Made by a program: the position numbers and the translations under genes. From NCBI RefSeq assembly GCF_014529945.1, contig NZ_JACVFB010000003.1, positions 806,001 to 870,000 on the forward strand: 64,000 bases of DNA, in the 5' to 3' direction. Source of the DNA: Chitinophaga varians (GTDB lineage: Bacteria > Bacteroidota > Bacteroidia > Chitinophagales > Chitinophagaceae). This document shows positions 17,787-25,716 of this stretch, piece after piece (position 1 is the first letter of the stretch; every line of letters starts with the position of its first letter). Under the pieces are notes generated by a model that saw nothing but the letters and a program-made list of their open reading frames with translations, was not told where the DNA came from and searched no databases.

Positions 17787-17943
17787 TTCCCGCAAAGACG
17801 CAAAGCAGCAAAGAGCGCAAAGAATTAAGTAAGAATTATAAGAAAGCAAAGGTGCGGAGGTCGAATGTGATCTCCGCACCTTTGCTTTCTCTGCTCGCTT
17901 ATATCATCTTTGCGCTCTTTGCTGCTTTGCGTCTTTGCGGGAA
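17787..17943. repeat. 157-base nested palindromic element
   Basis: The outer arms are perfect 37-base inverted repeats (17787-17823 and 17907-17943, core GCAAAGACGCAAAGCAGCAA). Inside them is a perfect 19-base inverted repeat (17841-17859 and 17872-17890, core AAGCAAAGGTGCGGAG) with a 12-base loop. No coding sense is apparent. A degraded copy of the same plan lies at 35032-35183 and one arm lies at 13661-13699. It may be a miniature mobile or REP-like element; its right arm stops 17 bases before the next gene. Confidence 0.85.
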
Positions 17944-17960
17944 AAGAGTATTTTGTGCAG

Positions 17961-19025
17961 ATGACCAGGCATTTGATATATCTCAGCATCATAACGGCAG
18001 CCCTGACTGCTTGTGGAGGGGCCGGTAAAGCACCCGTTCAGAAAGATTCTGTAGCGACCGTTGCCAGCGGGCCGGATACACTAAACCGTATGGTATTGAT
18101 ACCTGGGGGCAGCTTCAGTATGGGAGCAGATGATACCACCGGTATGCCCGACGAGTACCCTAAACACCGTGTGAAAGTAGATAGTTTCTGGATGGACGAA
18201 CATGAGGTGACCAACCGGGAATTTGCCGCTTTTGTGGCTGCTACCGGTTATGTAACGACCGCTGAGAAGCCTATTTCCAAAGAAGAGCTGATAGCCAGTC
18301 TGCCGCCCGGTTCTCCGGAGCCCGATAGTAGCATGCTGGCGGCCGGCGCGCTGGTGTTTACACCGCCGGACCATCAGGTGCCATTGAATGATGTATCACA
18401 ATGGTGGAGTTTTGTTGCCGGCGCCAGCTGGAAGCATCCTGAAGGGCCGCAGCGCGACATCAGGGGCAGGGAAGATCATCCTGTAACGCAGGTATCGTGG
18501 CTCGATGCCCAGGCTTATGCCAAATGGGCCGGTAAACGCCTGCCTACGGAAGCTGAATGGGAATATGCAGCCAGGGGTGGTCTTTCCAACCAGGTATATC
18601 CCTGGGGCAGCGAGGCGCTCACTACCGGCAAACCCAAGGCCAACACCTGGAACGGCCATTTCCCTTATGACACAACGACGACTGACGGTTTCTCCGGTAC
18701 CGCGCCGGTGAAATCATATAAGCCTAATGGTTACCAATTATACGATATGGCCGGTAACGTATGGGAATGGGTAGCCGATTTGTATGATGCCAACTATTAC
18801 GCGCAGGTGGAAAAGGATGCAGCCAATCCTGCCGGGCCAGCAAAGGGTTTTGACCCCGAAGATCCGGGGCAGCAAAAACATGTGATCCGTGGTGGTTCGT
18901 ATATGTGCAGCGATGAATATTGCCGGGGCTACCGTGTATCTGCCAGAATGAAGACTACTCCTGAATCGGGCCTGGCCAATCTGGGCTTCCGTTGTGTGAA
19001 GTCAGTGGCGAACAGCGGCCAGTAA
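17961..19025 (+). CDS. Lipoprotein formylglycine-generating enzyme (SUMF1/FGE family)
   Basis: A 354-residue protein with a lipoprotein signal (IITAALTAC, Cys at 14-16). It has an FGE-sulfatase domain: IPGGSFSMGADD, HEVTNREFAAFV, HPVTQVSWLDAQAYAKWAGK, RLPTEAEWEYAARGG, YDMAGNVWEWVADLY and RGGSYMCSDEYCRGYR. The two cysteines in the last motif (about Cys316 and Cys321) match the copper-binding catalytic pair of genuine formylglycine-generating enzymes, so it may activate Cys-type sulfatases outside the cytoplasm, not merely bind ligands as many family members do. No Cys-type sulfatase is in the window. Its 3' end overlaps the convergent DsbA-like gene by 24 bases. Confidence 0.85.
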   Translation: MTRHLIYLSIITAALTACGGAGKAPVQKDSVATVASGPDTLNRMVLIPGGSFSMGADDTTGMPDEYPKHRVKVDSFWMDEHEVTNREFAAFVAATGYVTTAEKPISKEELIASLPPGSPEPDSSMLAAGALVFTPPDHQVPLNDVSQWWSFVAGASWKHPEGPQRDIRGREDHPVTQVSWLDAQAYAKWAGKRLPTEAEWEYAARGGLSNQVYPWGSEALTTGKPKANTWNGHFPYDTTTTDGFSGTAPVKSYKPNGYQLYDMAGNVWEWVADLYDANYYAQVEKDAANPAGPAKGFDPEDPGQQKHVIRGGSYMCSDEYCRGYRVSARMKTTPESGLANLGFRCVKSVANSGQ

Positions 19026-19502
19026 GTTGCGATAATCGCCGTTAAATCTCTTTCCGTTGATAAAAAAAGTGGGGGTACCATTTACTCCGCTGCGTATACC
19101 GCTTTCAAAATCAGCTTCTACTTTGCTGACCAGCAGGTTGTCCTGCATGTCTTCCTGAAACTGCTCCAGATTGAGCTGTAGCTGTTTGGCCAGCTCGGGG
19201 AACAAAGCATCAGAAAGTTGCTGCTGGTGAAGATAAAGGGCATCATGCATCTGCCAGAACTGTTGCTGCCGGGCAGCTGCTTCCGCGGCCAGCGCGGCAT
19301 CCATGGCGTATTCATGCGATTCCGCCAGCGGGAAATGGCGGAAGACGAACTTAATATTACTGAGTGCCTGCAACATGTCACGCACTACGCCAAAAGCTTC
19401 TCCACAATAGGGACATTGAAAATCGCCATACTCCACAATCTCCGTGGAGCCTTGCTGGTTACCGGTGACATGGTCACGGCTGGTAATGGGAGGTGTAAGC
19501 AT
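19002..19502 (-). CDS. DsbA-like thioredoxin-fold protein (Thioredoxin_4)
   Basis: A 166-residue thioredoxin-fold protein with the redox motif YGDFQCPYCGEAFG (Cys-Pro-Tyr-Cys) and the cis-proline segment NGTPTFFINGKRF. No signal peptide is visible, so it is probably cytosolic, unlike classical DsbA. It follows the peroxiredoxin gene by 35 bases in the same direction and may serve as its reductant or as a partner under oxidative stress; this pairing is inference. Its last eight codons overlap the end of the convergent FGE gene. Confidence 0.85.
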   Translation of the reverse strand: MLTPPITSRDHVTGNQQGSTEIVEYGDFQCPYCGEAFGVVRDMLQALSNIKFVFRHFPLAESHEYAMDAALAAEAAARQQQFWQMHDALYLHQQQLSDALFPELAKQLQLNLEQFQEDMQDNLLVSKVEADFESGIRSGVNGTPTFFINGKRFNGDYRNLLAAVRH

Positions 19503-19537
19503 AAAGGAGAATTACGAGTTACGAATTACGAATGGTA

Positions 19538-19996
19538 TCAGGCCGTTTTCGTCATCGTTTCCAATGCCTGCAGAATACCGTCAGCACCCGGATTTTCGCC
19601 GATGGGAGACAGATAACTCCATTGTATCACTCCCTGATCATCCATGACAAACAGTGCGCGCTGGCTGACACCATCTTTATAAACACCGTATTGCCGGGAC
19701 ACAGCTCCTTTCGGTTCAAAATCGGCCAGCAGGTCGAAATGCAGATTCCTGTCTTTTGCAAAAGCCTTATGACACCATTTCCCGTCCACTGAAATACCCA
19801 ACAGTACAGCGTTATGCCGCTCAAAAAAACGAAGTGTTTCGTTGTACAAGGCCATCTGATCGCTGCACACCGGACTCCAGTCTGCCGGATAGAAAGCCAA
19901 TATTACATTTTTTCCCCGGAGGTCTGAAAGCGTTACCATTTTGTCCGGAGATGCCGCGAGGGTAAAATCGGGTGCTTTATCGCCTATTTGTAACAT
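19538..19996 (-). CDS. Peroxiredoxin (AhpC/TSA, redoxin family)
   Basis: A 152-residue peroxiredoxin with the peroxidatic Cys in YPADWSPVC and a second Cys in GKWCHKAF. DLLADFEPKGAVSRQYGVY and GENPGADGILQALE place it with the AhpE/redoxin group. It reduces hydrogen peroxide or organic peroxides in the cytoplasm. The ATG at 19996 gives the normal N terminus MLQIGDKAPDFTL; TTG codons just upstream are not needed. First gene of a two-gene unit with the DsbA-like protein; the 35-base gap between them carries an ATTACGA-type repeat (about 19508-19531). Confidence 0.88.
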   Translation of the reverse strand: MLQIGDKAPDFTLAASPDKMVTLSDLRGKNVILAFYPADWSPVCSDQMALYNETLRFFERHNAVLLGISVDGKWCHKAFAKDRNLHFDLLADFEPKGAVSRQYGVYKDGVSQRALFVMDDQGVIQWSYLSPIGENPGADGILQALETMTKTA

Positions 19997-20060
19997 ACAC
20001 AACAATTTATCCGGGTGCTTTAGTATAACGTTGAGGCCCGGAGAAAGTTGTCTCTCAACA

Positions 20061-20091
20061 AAAATGCCACGGTGGCGAACCGTGGCTTTTT
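20061..20091. terminator. Intrinsic terminator after the M56/BlaI operon
   Basis: GCCACGGT (20066-20073), five-base loop, ACCGTGGC (20079-20086), with T runs on both strands (20087-20091 plus; 20061-20064 minus). On the minus strand it ends the BlaI-M56 transcript before the peroxiredoxin gene. Confidence 0.8.
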
Positions 20092-20145
20092 GCTAACATA
20101 AACAGTGTTGCCTCTACTTCTCAATTTATCGGCACTTGGACTGCT

Positions 20146-21810
20146 CTATTCTTCGTTTGTAGTAACTTTTTTCTCAGCGGTACCTTTATTTGCCGGTCTG
20201 CCGATGACGATGATTTCATCGTTTTTGCCGGTGGTAACCACCTTTTCAACAGTAGCTTTTGTTGGATGGCCGACTACTACAATGGTCTCTACTTTGGTGT
20301 TGCTGCCACCTCCGGTTGTACTGCTTGCAGAAGCGGAGCCGGACGTGGTACCTGAACCGCTATAGCTGCTGGTGGCAACAAAAACGCCCCCCGTAGTGGT
20401 ATTATGCACACGTACCACCTGGCCTGCACCAGCGGTAACGGTGGCGGCTTTGGCGGCGGTGCCAACCGCTGCTATCACACCACCAAAACGTTTTTTATTG
20501 GAGGCCGCTAACCAGGGTTTGGTATACACGGCTATAATACCGTTGCGCGCATCTTCACCATATTGGGAAATTACTTCATCAGTGATCATAGCGCCTTTGA
20601 ATACGTTGACAGACTCAATGTCGTCGGGAGAGAGCGTATTTATTTCAGCTTTGTTGCTCAGCCTGTCGTTCAACAGGAAAATCGGTCCGGGTTCAGTGGC
20701 ACTTCTCAAGGTGATCACCGGCGTGGCTTGTTGGGCAGGGGCAGGAGCAGGAGCCGGCGCGGGAGTGGCATTGGGTTGCGGAGCCGGGGCAGGGATATTG
20801 CCGGCTTTAGGCGTGGTGTTTTTGGCGGCTGGTGCAGGCTTTTCCCTGGTCATAGCGATATCGGAGCTATTTTTTTGCACAGACACTTCCTTCGGTACTT
20901 CGGCTATAGGTTGACCAACGGCAGCTTTCACCTCTTGTGGCGGGGTGGCGGAAGCCTTGCTGTAGTTGAGCGACAATACCATGCCTCCCACTACTACGCC
21001 CAGGGCCACATAGCGAACCAGCTGGATGGTGGATGATTGTTTCCTGTTCATCATAATGATCCTGTTTTTTAAATGTGAGAAATTGAAATTGTTTGCGATG
21101 GCCGTCGCATATGGGATCCCACTGACTTTTATCAGACTGTATTGATAAGCGGTTTTATCCAGGCCCTGTTTTAACAGATGGCGGTCGGTAATAAATTCCA
21201 GGTTTTCGCGGATGGCCGTTTTCATGAGCCATGCTCCCGGATTAAACCAATAGAAGATATTGTTGAGTTCTCCCAGTACCACATCAGCGCTGTGCCATTG
21301 CTGTACGTGCACTTTTTCGTGAACGAGGATACCCTGTCTTTCTTCCGGCTGGTGAAGGGTAGGATTGATATAGATATTTCGGAAAAAAGAGAACGGGTTC
21401 ACCTGCTGCTGTAAAGCTCTTACCGTAACACCGTCTACCGTAGCGGGACTGGAGCGCCGGTGTATTTTCCACAGGGAGAAGAGTTGAATGGCCAGTCGTA
21501 TCGTCATCACCGCTACACCTGTCCAGAAGAGGTACACGAGGGCTGTCCATATTGAAAAATGTTCAGCCGGTGCCGTTAGGCTGCTGAGGTCTGGCAGGTA
21601 GGCGATGCCGCCGGCGATAGTTTCATGCCGCTCCACAAAGGTATTGACAGACACCAGTGGAAACAGGGAAGAACAGACGATGCCGCACAACAGGAATACA
21701 CGGTTAAGCGTATAAAAGGTCAGTCGCCTCAGCCCCAGCCAGTAAGCCAGAAAAAACAAGGTAAGCGCCACATTGGCTTTGAGCAGGTATATCAGTATCG
21801 CAGGTACCAT
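20146..21810 (-). CDS. BlaR1-like M56 metallopeptidase with C-terminal plug-like domain
   Basis: A 554-residue integral membrane protein. Helices at about 5-25, 35-55 and 85-115 come first, then a cytoplasmic M56 zinc protease (HEKVHVQQWH, His164 to His168, and NFEFITD-like ENLEFITDRHLL), a helix near residue 270, then a Pro/Ala-rich linker (about 300-365). The last segment, ILNDRLSNKAEINTL-like with SPDDIESVNVFKGA and YGEDARNGIIAVYTK, resembles the TonB-receptor plug fold. Family members sense the envelope and cleave a BlaI/MecI repressor. The BlaI gene lies 15 bases upstream. The penicillin-binding sensor of true BlaR1 is absent, so the signal is probably not a beta-lactam. Confidence 0.85.
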   Translation of the reverse strand: MVPAILIYLLKANVALTLFFLAYWLGLRRLTFYTLNRVFLLCGIVCSSLFPLVSVNTFVERHETIAGGIAYLPDLSSLTAPAEHFSIWTALVYLFWTGVAVMTIRLAIQLFSLWKIHRRSSPATVDGVTVRALQQQVNPFSFFRNIYINPTLHQPEERQGILVHEKVHVQQWHSADVVLGELNNIFYWFNPGAWLMKTAIRENLEFITDRHLLKQGLDKTAYQYSLIKVSGIPYATAIANNFNFSHLKNRIIMMNRKQSSTIQLVRYVALGVVVGGMVLSLNYSKASATPPQEVKAAVGQPIAEVPKEVSVQKNSSDIAMTREKPAPAAKNTTPKAGNIPAPAPQPNATPAPAPAPAPAQQATPVITLRSATEPGPIFLLNDRLSNKAEINTLSPDDIESVNVFKGAMITDEVISQYGEDARNGIIAVYTKPWLAASNKKRFGGVIAAVGTAAKAATVTAGAGQVVRVHNTTTGGVFVATSSYSGSGTTSGSASASSTTGGGSNTKVETIVVVGHPTKATVEKVVTTGKNDEIIVIGRPANKGTAEKKVTTNEE

Positions 21811-21825
21811 TGTCGCTGGTTTTAG

Positions 21826-22185
21826 TTATTTACTGTTTTCAATCATTTTGATAATCTCCTTCAATTCATCCGGGCTGATCTTTTTCTCTTTGGCGAAAAA
21901 CGATACCAGCTCCTTATAGGAGTTTTCAAAATAGTCCTTCACAAAACCACTCATGAACTTGTTCTTGTAAGTACCCTCAGCGATCACTGGCGTGTATTCA
22001 TACACGTTACCCACCTTCCTGCTTTCCAGGTATCCTTTTTTTTCCAGGTTCTTGATGGTAGATGCCAATGTAGTATACGGCGGGGCCGGTGCCGGATGGT
22101 TCTCCAGAAAATCTTTCACAAACCCTTTCCCCGTTTTCCATATCGCCAGCATGGCCGCTTCTTCCTGCTGTGTGAGCTTTTCCAT
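21826..22185 (-). CDS. BlaI/MecI/CopY family repressor
   Basis: A 119-residue winged-helix repressor: LTQQEEAAMLAIWKTGKG at the start, recognition helix region in PYTTLASTIKNLEKKGYLE, and a C-terminal dimerisation part ending LKEIIKMIENSK. It heads an operon with the M56 protease, which should cleave it on signal. Two 15-base palindromes just upstream of its ATG are the likely operators, so the pair is probably autorepressed. Further targets elsewhere in the genome are expected but not visible. Confidence 0.92.
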   Translation of the reverse strand: MEKLTQQEEAAMLAIWKTGKGFVKDFLENHPAPAPPYTTLASTIKNLEKKGYLESRKVGNVYEYTPVIAEGTYKNKFMSGFVKDYFENSYKELVSFFAKEKKISPDELKEIIKMIENSK

Positions 22186-22204
22186 ATAGCGTGATTTAAC
22201 TATC

Positions 22205-22238
22205 TACGAATGTTTCGTAAATCTACGAAAGTTTCGTA
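22205..22238 (-). promoter_or_regulatory. Twin operators for the BlaI-like repressor
   Basis: Two dyads of form TACGAA-N3-TTCGTA, at 22205-22219 and 22224-22238, centres 19 bases apart, lying 20-53 bases upstream of the repressor ATG. Two near-identical dyads on nearly the same DNA face fit cooperative binding by BlaI-type dimers. Confidence 0.7.
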
Positions 22239-22239
22239 A

Positions 22240-22559
22240 ATCAAAGTATATTTTTTTAGAGAATAGGGATCTGGAGAGATAAATCATTCATTATCAATGA
22301 TGAAAAAATAAATTCATGATAAGAATAATCCATTAAACCCAGGGCTAAAGCCCTGGGCTAGGTTCTGTGTTTAGATTGTTTCGGCACATTGTCTCTCAGG
22401 AATGGGGATACGCCCACTCATTGCTACGTTATGCGGGCTTCTTTAGTTATTGTTGTCCGTTTATATGAAATGGAGCAAGATGTCTATACATCATAAACAT
22501 GAGGGCTTACCGGGAGAAATTGAATCAAATCATAGCCCTGGGCCGTGGGCTGGAGAAAC
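22240..22559. other. Intergenic stretch with a REP-like palindrome
   Basis: No gene is visible. At 22338-22357 lies a perfect palindrome, CCCAGGGCTAAAGCCCTGGG, and a diverged GC-rich relative (AGCCCTGGGCCGTGGGCTGG) lies at about 22534-22553. Paired sequences of this kind are typical of REP elements mobilised by IS200-type transposases, but no transposase is present. Confidence 0.5.
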
Positions 22560-22588
22560 AAAAAGGGCTGACCTCATCAGGCCAGCCC
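22560..22588 (-). terminator. Intrinsic terminator of the first TlpA-like gene
   Basis: On the minus strand GGGCTG and CAGCCC enclose an inner CCT/AGG pairing (22565-22588) and are followed by a TTTTT run (22560-22564). It sits 30 bases after the stop codon at 22619. Confidence 0.75.
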
Positions 22589-22618
22589 GGTATACTTTGT
22601 TTTAAACCTTCGGAGGGA

Positions 22619-23761
22619 TTAAGGCAGTACCTCAGCTAATTTCTTTTCGAGGTCTTCGCCGCGCAGGTTTTTAGCGACGATCTTTCCTTTGGGATCGATC
22701 AGCACATTCTGCGGGATGGCCCGTACACCGTACAGTTCAGCGGCAGCATTTTTCCAGCCTTTCAGGTCGGAAACGTGTGTCCAGGTGAGTTTGTCGGCAT
22801 CTACGGCAGCCAGCCATTTATCTTTCTTGTCATCGAGGGAAACGCCCAGGATTTCGAAGCCTTTCTCTTTGAATTTGCCGTATGCTTTCACCACGTTAGG
22901 GTTTTCTGCACGGCAGGGACCGCACCAGCTGGCCCAGAAATCAACCAGCACATATTTTCCACGGAAGGAAGACAGGCTGATATTTTTACCAGCGGCATCT
23001 GCCTGCGCAAATTCCAGTGCAGACTGGCCTACTGCTGTTTTACGGGCAGACTCGAGGCGTTTTGCGAACTCTTTACCGGAAGGAGAGTTTTTCGCTTCCT
23101 TGCTCAGCTTTTTATAGAGTGGTGTTACTTCGTCAGGTTTGATATCATAACCAGCCACCTGGTTCAGCAGGTATAATGCGATGGGAGAGCCGGCATTTTT
23201 AGCGAAGAAATCGCCTTCGATCTTTTTCTCTTCTGCGTCCAGTGCATCGAAAGCTGATTCCAGCTTTTTGATACCTTCTTCGTCTTTATTTTTAGCCAGT
23301 TCACGGTATTGCTGTTGCAGCGCCGCACCTTTTTCGTTGACTTCTTTCAGTTGCTCCTGCAGCTGTTTATAATCCTCGTTAGCGCGGGAGCCGCTGACGG
23401 TGGCTTTGCTGATGGAGTCTGTGGTAGTGACTACGATGTTGCCTTTATCCAGGAATACCGCGAGCATATCACGTCCCATGGACACTGGTTTTTCACCACT
23501 GCGTTGTACCAGCATCAGGCTGGCCAGCAATGGTTCTTCCAGCGTGCCGGAGAAAGTGAACTTACCATCTTTTATCTGCGAACTGTCAGTGATCATTTCT
23601 CCGCCTTTACGCATTCTGAGGAATACAGTAGCGGGTTTCTTTTGTTCTGAAATTGTACCCTGGATAGTATACGGTTTACCTGTGGCACCGGCTTTTTTCT
23701 CCTGGGCAAACAATGTTACAGCTGGCATCAGTAGGGCGATCCCCACAAAATATCTCTTCAT
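22619..23761 (-). CDS. TlpA-like thioredoxin with DUF4369 domain (copy 1)
   Basis: A 380-residue exported protein: signal peptide ending LMPAVTLFAQ, an N-terminal DUF4369 beta domain (about 30-125, YTIQGTISEQ, SQIKDGKFTFSG), a charged coiled-coil-like helix region (about 130-190), and a C-terminal TlpA/ResA thioredoxin domain with WASWCGPC (Cys280, Cys283) and cis-Pro in VRAIPQNVLIDPKG. It should act as a periplasmic thiol-disulfide reductase, for example in cytochrome c maturation or oxidative repair. It follows a paralogue by 75 bases, probably a tandem duplication. Confidence 0.9.
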   Translation of the reverse strand: MKRYFVGIALLMPAVTLFAQEKKAGATGKPYTIQGTISEQKKPATVFLRMRKGGEMITDSSQIKDGKFTFSGTLEEPLLASLMLVQRSGEKPVSMGRDMLAVFLDKGNIVVTTTDSISKATVSGSRANEDYKQLQEQLKEVNEKGAALQQQYRELAKNKDEEGIKKLESAFDALDAEEKKIEGDFFAKNAGSPIALYLLNQVAGYDIKPDEVTPLYKKLSKEAKNSPSGKEFAKRLESARKTAVGQSALEFAQADAAGKNISLSSFRGKYVLVDFWASWCGPCRAENPNVVKAYGKFKEKGFEILGVSLDDKKDKWLAAVDADKLTWTHVSDLKGWKNAAAELYGVRAIPQNVLIDPKGKIVAKNLRGEDLEKKLAEVLP

Positions 23762-23836
23762 TGGTTTTTAATTTTTAAACGAATAACAAATTTGGTAAAT
23801 CAGGCGCGTATTGACAACCTGATTTTGATAAACGGC

Positions 23837-24919
23837 TTATTTCAGGATTTCCCGGAGTTTCTGCTCCAGTTCTTCTCCACGGAGGTTCCTGGCCAGAATA
23901 GTGCCATCAGGGCCAATCAGCATGTTGGCAGGAATAGACTGAATGCCGTACTGCACCGCTACTTCGTTGCCCCAGCCTTTCAGGTCAGACACCTGTGTCC
24001 AGGCAAGTCCATCCTGTTTTACCGCCCGCAGCCAGCGGTCCCGGTCGTTATCGAGGGAAACCCCCAGGATGGTGAAGTTTTTAGCTTTATACTTGTTATA
24101 CGCTTTTACGACATTGGGATTCTCCTGTCTGCACGGACCGCACCAGCTGGCCCAGAAGTCTACGAGCACATATTTCCCTCTGAAAGAAGACAATTTAACC
24201 GGATTACCTTTCTCGTCTTCCTGGGCAAAATCATCTGCAGGAATATTCACCGCATTGGCTTTCAGGCTTTTTAAGTAGGCGGTCACACTGTTGCCATAGG
24301 CGCTTTCGCGGATAGACTTATCTAGCGAGTCAAACAGCTGCTGGAATTCTGCCACCTCCACGCGGCTGCGCAGCTCATTCATCATCAGCCAGATACTGGC
24401 AATGCTTTTAGGATGCGTTTTGATAAAGTCGGTACCCGTTTTCACGATGTCTTTGCTGAACAGGTCGGCTTTTTTACGGAAAGCATTTTTTGCCGGTTCA
24501 TCTTCCGGATTGATTTCGCGGGCTTCCTGGTTGAGGTCCTGCGCCCGTTTGATCAATGGATCGAATGCTTTCTGATAGGCCTGCATGGCCATGGTATTTT
24601 CATTGCCTTTTACCGCGGAAGCCAGCGGGAAAGTGGCCATGGTAGTAGTAAAATGGATCGGTTCACCTCCAGACACAAATAACATGGGATAGTTCACATC
24701 CTGCATGATCAATGCATACACAGCAGGTTCTTTCCCCGCTTTCACCTTGAAGGTAAACTGCTCATTTTGTATGGTCAGGGAGTCATCCGGGTTATTATCC
24801 TGGTCGTCGAACAGGTATATCTTCTTGCCATTTGCGCCTTTCACCGTTCCAGACACCTGCTGGGCATAAACACCGGCAGATAATAAAGCACCTGCGGCTA
24901 ACAGGAAAATTCCTTTCAT
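23837..24919 (-). CDS. TlpA-like thioredoxin with DUF4369 domain (copy 2)
   Basis: A 360-residue paralogue of the downstream gene with the same order: signal peptide (MKGIFLLAAGALLSAGVYAQ), DUF4369 (about 22-110, VSGTVKGANGKKIYLFDDQ), helical middle, and a thioredoxin domain with WASWCGPC (Cys260, Cys263) and IQSIPANMLIGPDG. The thioredoxin domains of the two copies are far more alike than the N-terminal parts, as expected after duplication and divergence of substrate-facing regions. Periplasmic, role as for copy 1. Confidence 0.9.
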   Translation of the reverse strand: MKGIFLLAAGALLSAGVYAQQVSGTVKGANGKKIYLFDDQDNNPDDSLTIQNEQFTFKVKAGKEPAVYALIMQDVNYPMLFVSGGEPIHFTTTMATFPLASAVKGNENTMAMQAYQKAFDPLIKRAQDLNQEAREINPEDEPAKNAFRKKADLFSKDIVKTGTDFIKTHPKSIASIWLMMNELRSRVEVAEFQQLFDSLDKSIRESAYGNSVTAYLKSLKANAVNIPADDFAQEDEKGNPVKLSSFRGKYVLVDFWASWCGPCRQENPNVVKAYNKYKAKNFTILGVSLDNDRDRWLRAVKQDGLAWTQVSDLKGWGNEVAVQYGIQSIPANMLIGPDGTILARNLRGEELEQKLREILK

Positions 24920-24958
24920 TATAATTAATTTTAATCAGTTAGGTAGGACGAATATAAA

Positions 24959-25100
24959 CAATTACGAATTACTAATTACGGATTACGAATTTGGGGCTTA
25001 TCGGTAAAAAAAAGTGCCTTTACAAAAAATACATATGTAAAGCACTCTCGCTTACCAGCAAGCCCCAAATTCGTAATCTGTAATGCGTAATTTGTAATTG
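24959..25100. repeat. 142-base palindrome with ATTACGA heptad arms
   Basis: The left arm is a run of near 7-base units (ATTACGA, ATTACTA, ATTACGG, ATTACGA) ending in TTTGGGGCTT. The right arm is its imperfect reverse complement ending TTTGTAATTG. A terminator hairpin is at the centre. It fills the gap between the histidine operon end and the second TlpA gene. Confidence 0.75.
25005..25046 (-). terminator. Terminator of the his/trp supercluster
   Basis: On the minus strand AGTGCTTTAC (25037-25046) pairs with GTAAAGGCACT (25013-25023; one bulge) and is followed by eight T (25005-25012). It lies 56 bases after the hisIE stop codon, inside the AT-rich palindrome. Confidence 0.8.
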
Positions 25101-25101
25101 A

Positions 25102-25704
25102 CTATTTATGTCTTTCTTTTAACACCTTTATAACGTCTGCCAGGGTAAAACCTTTGGCCTGCAGGAGAACAAGGTAGTGAAACAGCAGATCGGCTGATTC
25201 ATTCAGAAACAGTTCATCATTATCGTCTTTGGCTTCGATCACTACTTCCACGGCCTCCTCGCCTACTTTCTGCGCTACCTTGTTGATCCCTTTGGTGAAC
25301 AACTGAGAGGTATAGGATTTATCAGAGGGATTGTTTTTCCGGTCTGTAATGATGCTTTCGAGGCGTGCCAGAAAATCGTTGCTGGTATTCACCTCATTCC
25401 AGCAGGTATCGGCGCCGGTATGGCACACAGGGCCTACGGGATTGGCTTTAACGAGGATGGTATCGGAGTCACAGTCTACCTTCAGGTCTTGTAACAGGAG
25501 GAAGTTGCCACTCTCCTCTCCTTTTGTCCACAGGCGTTTTTTAGAGCGGCTGTAGAAGGTGACTTTGTTGTCAGCCAGGGTTTTGTCCAGTGCTTCGCGG
25601 TTCATATACCCGAGCATAAGCACTTTGCCGGTGGCGGCATCCTGGATGATGGCCGGTACCAGGCCATCGGCCGATTTTTCAAAATCTATTTGCATGATAA
25701 GCAA
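25102..25704 (-). CDS. hisIE: Bifunctional phosphoribosyl-AMP cyclohydrolase / phosphoribosyl-ATP pyrophosphatase
   Basis: A 200-residue fusion. The HisI part (residues 1-110) has MLGYMNREAL, FYSRSKKRLWTKGEESGN and the zinc-binding cysteines in VDCDSDTILV and VCHTGADTCW. The HisE part (about 115-200) has LFTKGINKVAQKVGEEAVEVVIEAK and DLLFHYLVLL. It performs steps 2 and 3 of histidine synthesis (PR-ATP to ProFAR). It is the last gene of the his/trp block, 12 bases after hisF, and a terminator follows. Confidence 0.95.
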   Translation of the reverse strand: MLIMQIDFEKSADGLVPAIIQDAATGKVLMLGYMNREALDKTLADNKVTFYSRSKKRLWTKGEESGNFLLLQDLKVDCDSDTILVKANPVGPVCHTGADTCWNEVNTSNDFLARLESIITDRKNNPSDKSYTSQLFTKGINKVAQKVGEEAVEVVIEAKDDNDELFLNESADLLFHYLVLLQAKGFTLADVIKVLKERHK

Positions 25705-25716
25705 TTTCAGCGGTGG

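Noticed and set aside
17750..18028. Plus-strand open frame of 92 codons across the nested palindrome
   Set aside because: It is made mostly of the palindromic repeat and runs out of frame into the lipoprotein gene; no independent coding evidence.
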